A stretch of DNA of 6,956 bases, taken from Ruminococcaceae bacterium UBA5396 (GTDB lineage: Bacteria; Bacillota; Clostridia; Oscillospirales; Acutalibacteraceae). Shown piece by piece: positions 6,047-6,956 of this stretch (the first letter of the stretch is position 1; the number at the start of each line of letters is the position of its first letter). The stretch spans positions 21,243-28,198 of the forward strand of contig DHOG01000014.1 in NCBI GenBank assembly GCA_002410715.1. The letters run 5' to 3'. The position numbers and the translations under genes were made by a program. The notes under the pieces are model-generated. The model saw only the letters and a program-made list of their open reading frames with translations. It searched no databases and had not been told where the DNA came from.

Positions 6047-6082
6047 CCGCAGGCCGTGAGGGAAGCTCATGCCGCAACCTAT

Positions 6083-6158
6083 GGGGATATAGCTCAGTTG
6101 GTAGAGCGCTGCGTTCGCAATGCAGAAGTCAGGGGTTCGAGTCCCCTTATCTCCACCA
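6083..6158 (+). tRNA. tRNA-Ala, anticodon CGC
   Basis: A complete 76-nt cloverleaf. The acceptor stem is GGGGATA/TATCTCC, the D arm GCTC/GAGC, the anticodon stem CTGCG/TGCAG with loop TTCGCAA and CGC at 6116-6118 (reads GCG), and the T arm AGGGG-TTCGAGT-CCCCT. A73 and CCA are encoded at the end. It is a single gene, not part of an rRNA or tRNA cluster in this window. Confidence 0.95.
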
Positions 6159-6168
6159 TCATTATGTC

Positions 6169-6210
6169 AAGCCCGCACCAAAAATAATTTGGCGTGGGCT
6201 TTGGCGTTTT
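6169..6210 (+). terminator. Terminator of tRNA-Ala
   Basis: A 14-position stem (6169-6182 with 6188-6201, one A-C mismatch and one G-U) has a five-base loop and is followed by TTTGGCGTTTT. The T tract is broken, so efficiency is uncertain, but position and GC-rich stem fit a tRNA terminator. Confidence 0.6.
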
Positions 6211-6222
6211 AAGGGCAATTGG

Positions 6223-6270
6223 TTTGAAAATAGAAAGAGGGCAAACCGAGCTTAATAGCAAGGTTTGCCC
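6223..6270 (-). terminator. Terminator of the small membrane-protein gene
   Basis: On the minus strand GGGCAAACC (6270-6262) pairs perfectly with GGTTTGCCC (6247-6239) around a 14-base loop. The T-rich tail TCTTTCTATTTT follows. It lies about 80 bases beyond the stop codon at 6349, and the bases between contain no supported gene. Confidence 0.75.
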
Positions 6271-6348
6271 ATACTTTCGTAGTAATTGAGATTAGCTTTA
6301 GCAGAGCTATTTTAGGCACACTAAGGTGTTTGCTCATAATAGGATACC

Positions 6349-6738
6349 TTACTGAAATTTCTTTTTCTTCAACCGCACCCAAATATCTATAACTATCCCT
6401 AACCCAATCAGTACCCAATAACTAATGAGCCAAATATAAAAAAGATTGCTTGAATATAATACAGACCCCTCTGTCCCTCCTGGATATGCAATGCTATCAG
6501 TTTCAAATATTGCAGCAAGCATAAGGGCAGCCACATAACCTAAAGGTGCTATAATTGTTGTTGCTCTCCATTTGAAAATATATGATAAAATTAATGCAAT
6601 GCCGCCTGCAATTGCTACAATTACAGCCCCATCGTCCGTCCCATGTATTTCAAATGCGACATATCTGCAAATCCAATAAGATAAAGCAAATAGCAATAAA
6701 GAAATGCCTATCCAAATAAGTTGCTTTTTGTTTTTCAT
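6349..6738 (-). CDS. Small four-helix membrane protein of unknown function
   Basis: This 129-residue protein has four predicted membrane helices at about 7-28, 36-55, 60-78 and 97-120. The N-terminus is basic (KNKK) and the C-terminal tail very basic (RLKKKK at 122-127), which suggests both ends are cytoplasmic. The second extracytoplasmic loop (80-96) carries ETDSIAYPGGTEGS. There is no catalytic motif and I do not recognise the family. ATG 6738 is chosen because GGAGG lies 8 bases upstream; an in-frame TTG at 6753 would place the ribosome binding site inside the gene. It stands alone, with its own terminator and flanked by tRNAs on one side and palindromes on the other, so context gives no function. 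Confidence 0.75.
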   Translation of the reverse strand: MKNKKQLIWIGISLLLFALSYWICRYVAFEIHGTDDGAVIVAIAGGIALILSYIFKWRATTIIAPLGYVAALMLAAIFETDSIAYPGGTEGSVLYSSNLFYIWLISYWVLIGLGIVIDIWVRLKKKKFQ

Positions 6739-6797
6739 CGGCACTACCTCCAATCATTATATAAATTCACTACCACTTCAAAAACATTTTGTTGGGT

Positions 6798-6826
6798 AGT
6801 ATATATAAAAAGTTTACCACAGTAAA
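6798..6826 (-). promoter_or_regulatory. Candidate promoter of the small membrane-protein gene
   Basis: On the minus strand TTTACT (6826-6821), a 17-bp spacer and TATACT (6803-6798) lie 60 bases before the start codon. A closer TATAAT at 6761-6756 would start RNA at the ribosome binding site and has a poor -35, so it is less likely. Confidence 0.4.
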
Positions 6827-6837
6827 GCAACGGTATC

Positions 6838-6868
6838 ATGGTTGGAACCATCGTCTACAACCTTGTAG
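6838..6868. repeat. Two short palindromes next to the long inverted repeat
   Basis: ATGGTT-GG-AACCAT (6838-6851) and CTACAA-CC-TTGTAG (6855-6868) are two perfect 6-bp inverted repeats with two-base centres, three bases apart. They could be protein-binding half-site pairs or part of a folded repeat element together with the 28-bp inverted repeat that follows. Confidence 0.6.
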
Positions 6869-6877
6869 GGTAGAATG

Positions 6878-6956
6878 ATTGACCATCCTTTTGCAAGGAT
6901 ACTCTAAATATAGCGCCTTACTTTATTCAGAGTATCCTTGCAAAAGGATGGTCAAT
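6878..6956. repeat. 28-bp perfect inverted repeat with 23-base spacer, reaching the window edge
   Basis: Arms 6878-6905 and 6929-6956 are exact reverse complements. They begin attgaccatcc and end ggatggtcaat. The spacer 6906-6928 is AT-rich. Each arm contains a smaller palindrome (ATCCTT-TTGC-AAGGAT), so the segment can fold into a long hairpin or several small ones. No T tract follows inside the window, so it is not a plain terminator. The pairing may go on past the window end. A miniature transposable element or the end of an insertion element is possible, but no transposase or target-site duplication is visible. Confidence 0.85.

Noticed and set aside
6209..6418. 69-codon minus-strand frame overlapping the small membrane-protein gene and running through its terminator
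   Set aside because: No ribosome binding site; it overlaps the membrane-protein gene in another frame and crosses the strong hairpin at 6239-6270.
6739..6753. Upstream TTG as start of the small membrane protein
   Set aside because: It would include the GGAGG ribosome binding site in the coding region; ATG 6738 is correctly spaced from it.
6866..6880. GGTAGAATGAT shared with the minus strand near 4897-4887
   Set aside because: Eleven bases in common can be explained by a -10-like box (TAGAAT) in both; no wider similarity around them.

Overview
The window looks like chromosomal DNA from a Gram-positive, low-to-moderate GC bacterium, most likely a member of the Clostridia. The reasons are near-consensus TTGACA/TATAAT-type promoters with 16-17 bp spacers, GGAGG-type ribosome binding sites, tRNA genes that encode CCA, intrinsic terminators, and a tandem class I cyclic-di-GMP (GEMM-I) riboswitch of the kind common in that group. 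No gene allows a species call. Almost everything is on the minus strand; only one tRNA-Ala gene is on the plus strand.

Reading the minus strand from right to left: the right edge (6838-6956) holds a cluster of palindromes ending in a 28-bp perfect inverted repeat that reaches the window end. Next is a small four-helix membrane protein (6349-6738) with its own terminator. Two divergent tRNA genes follow, tRNA-Ala(CGC) on plus and tRNA-Arg(ACG) on minus, each with a promoter and terminator. A maltose/galactoside O-acetyltransferase-like left-handed beta-helix enzyme (5067-5627) follows with a good promoter and terminator. The 465-base gap to the next gene contains a decayed start of a REP-associated (IS200-like, Y1) tyrosine transposase. 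Then comes an 864-residue fused glycosyltransferase (2007-4601), with a GT-A (GT2) domain at the N-terminus and a GT-B (GT4-type) domain at the C-terminus.

The most interesting part is 126-2010. A consensus sigma-A promoter, whose -35 box overlaps the stop codon of the glycosyltransferase, drives a leader of about 240 nt. The leader contains two consecutive GEMM-I aptamers and then one strong intrinsic terminator. It leads into a secreted 535-residue protein with a bactofilin/DUF7305-like beta-strand repeat region, a Thr/Ser/Gln-rich linker with six consecutive Asp, and an unrecognised C-terminal domain. A second exported or membrane protein starts 60 bases downstream and runs off the left edge; it probably shares the transcript.

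The simplest overall reading is a cell-envelope neighbourhood: a glycosyltransferase and a sugar acetyltransferase for surface glycan work, next to a surface protein unit under c-di-GMP control (the sessile/motile switch). The riboswitch assignment rests on sequence and foldable structure seen here. The adhesion or pilus-related role of the secreted protein is inference.
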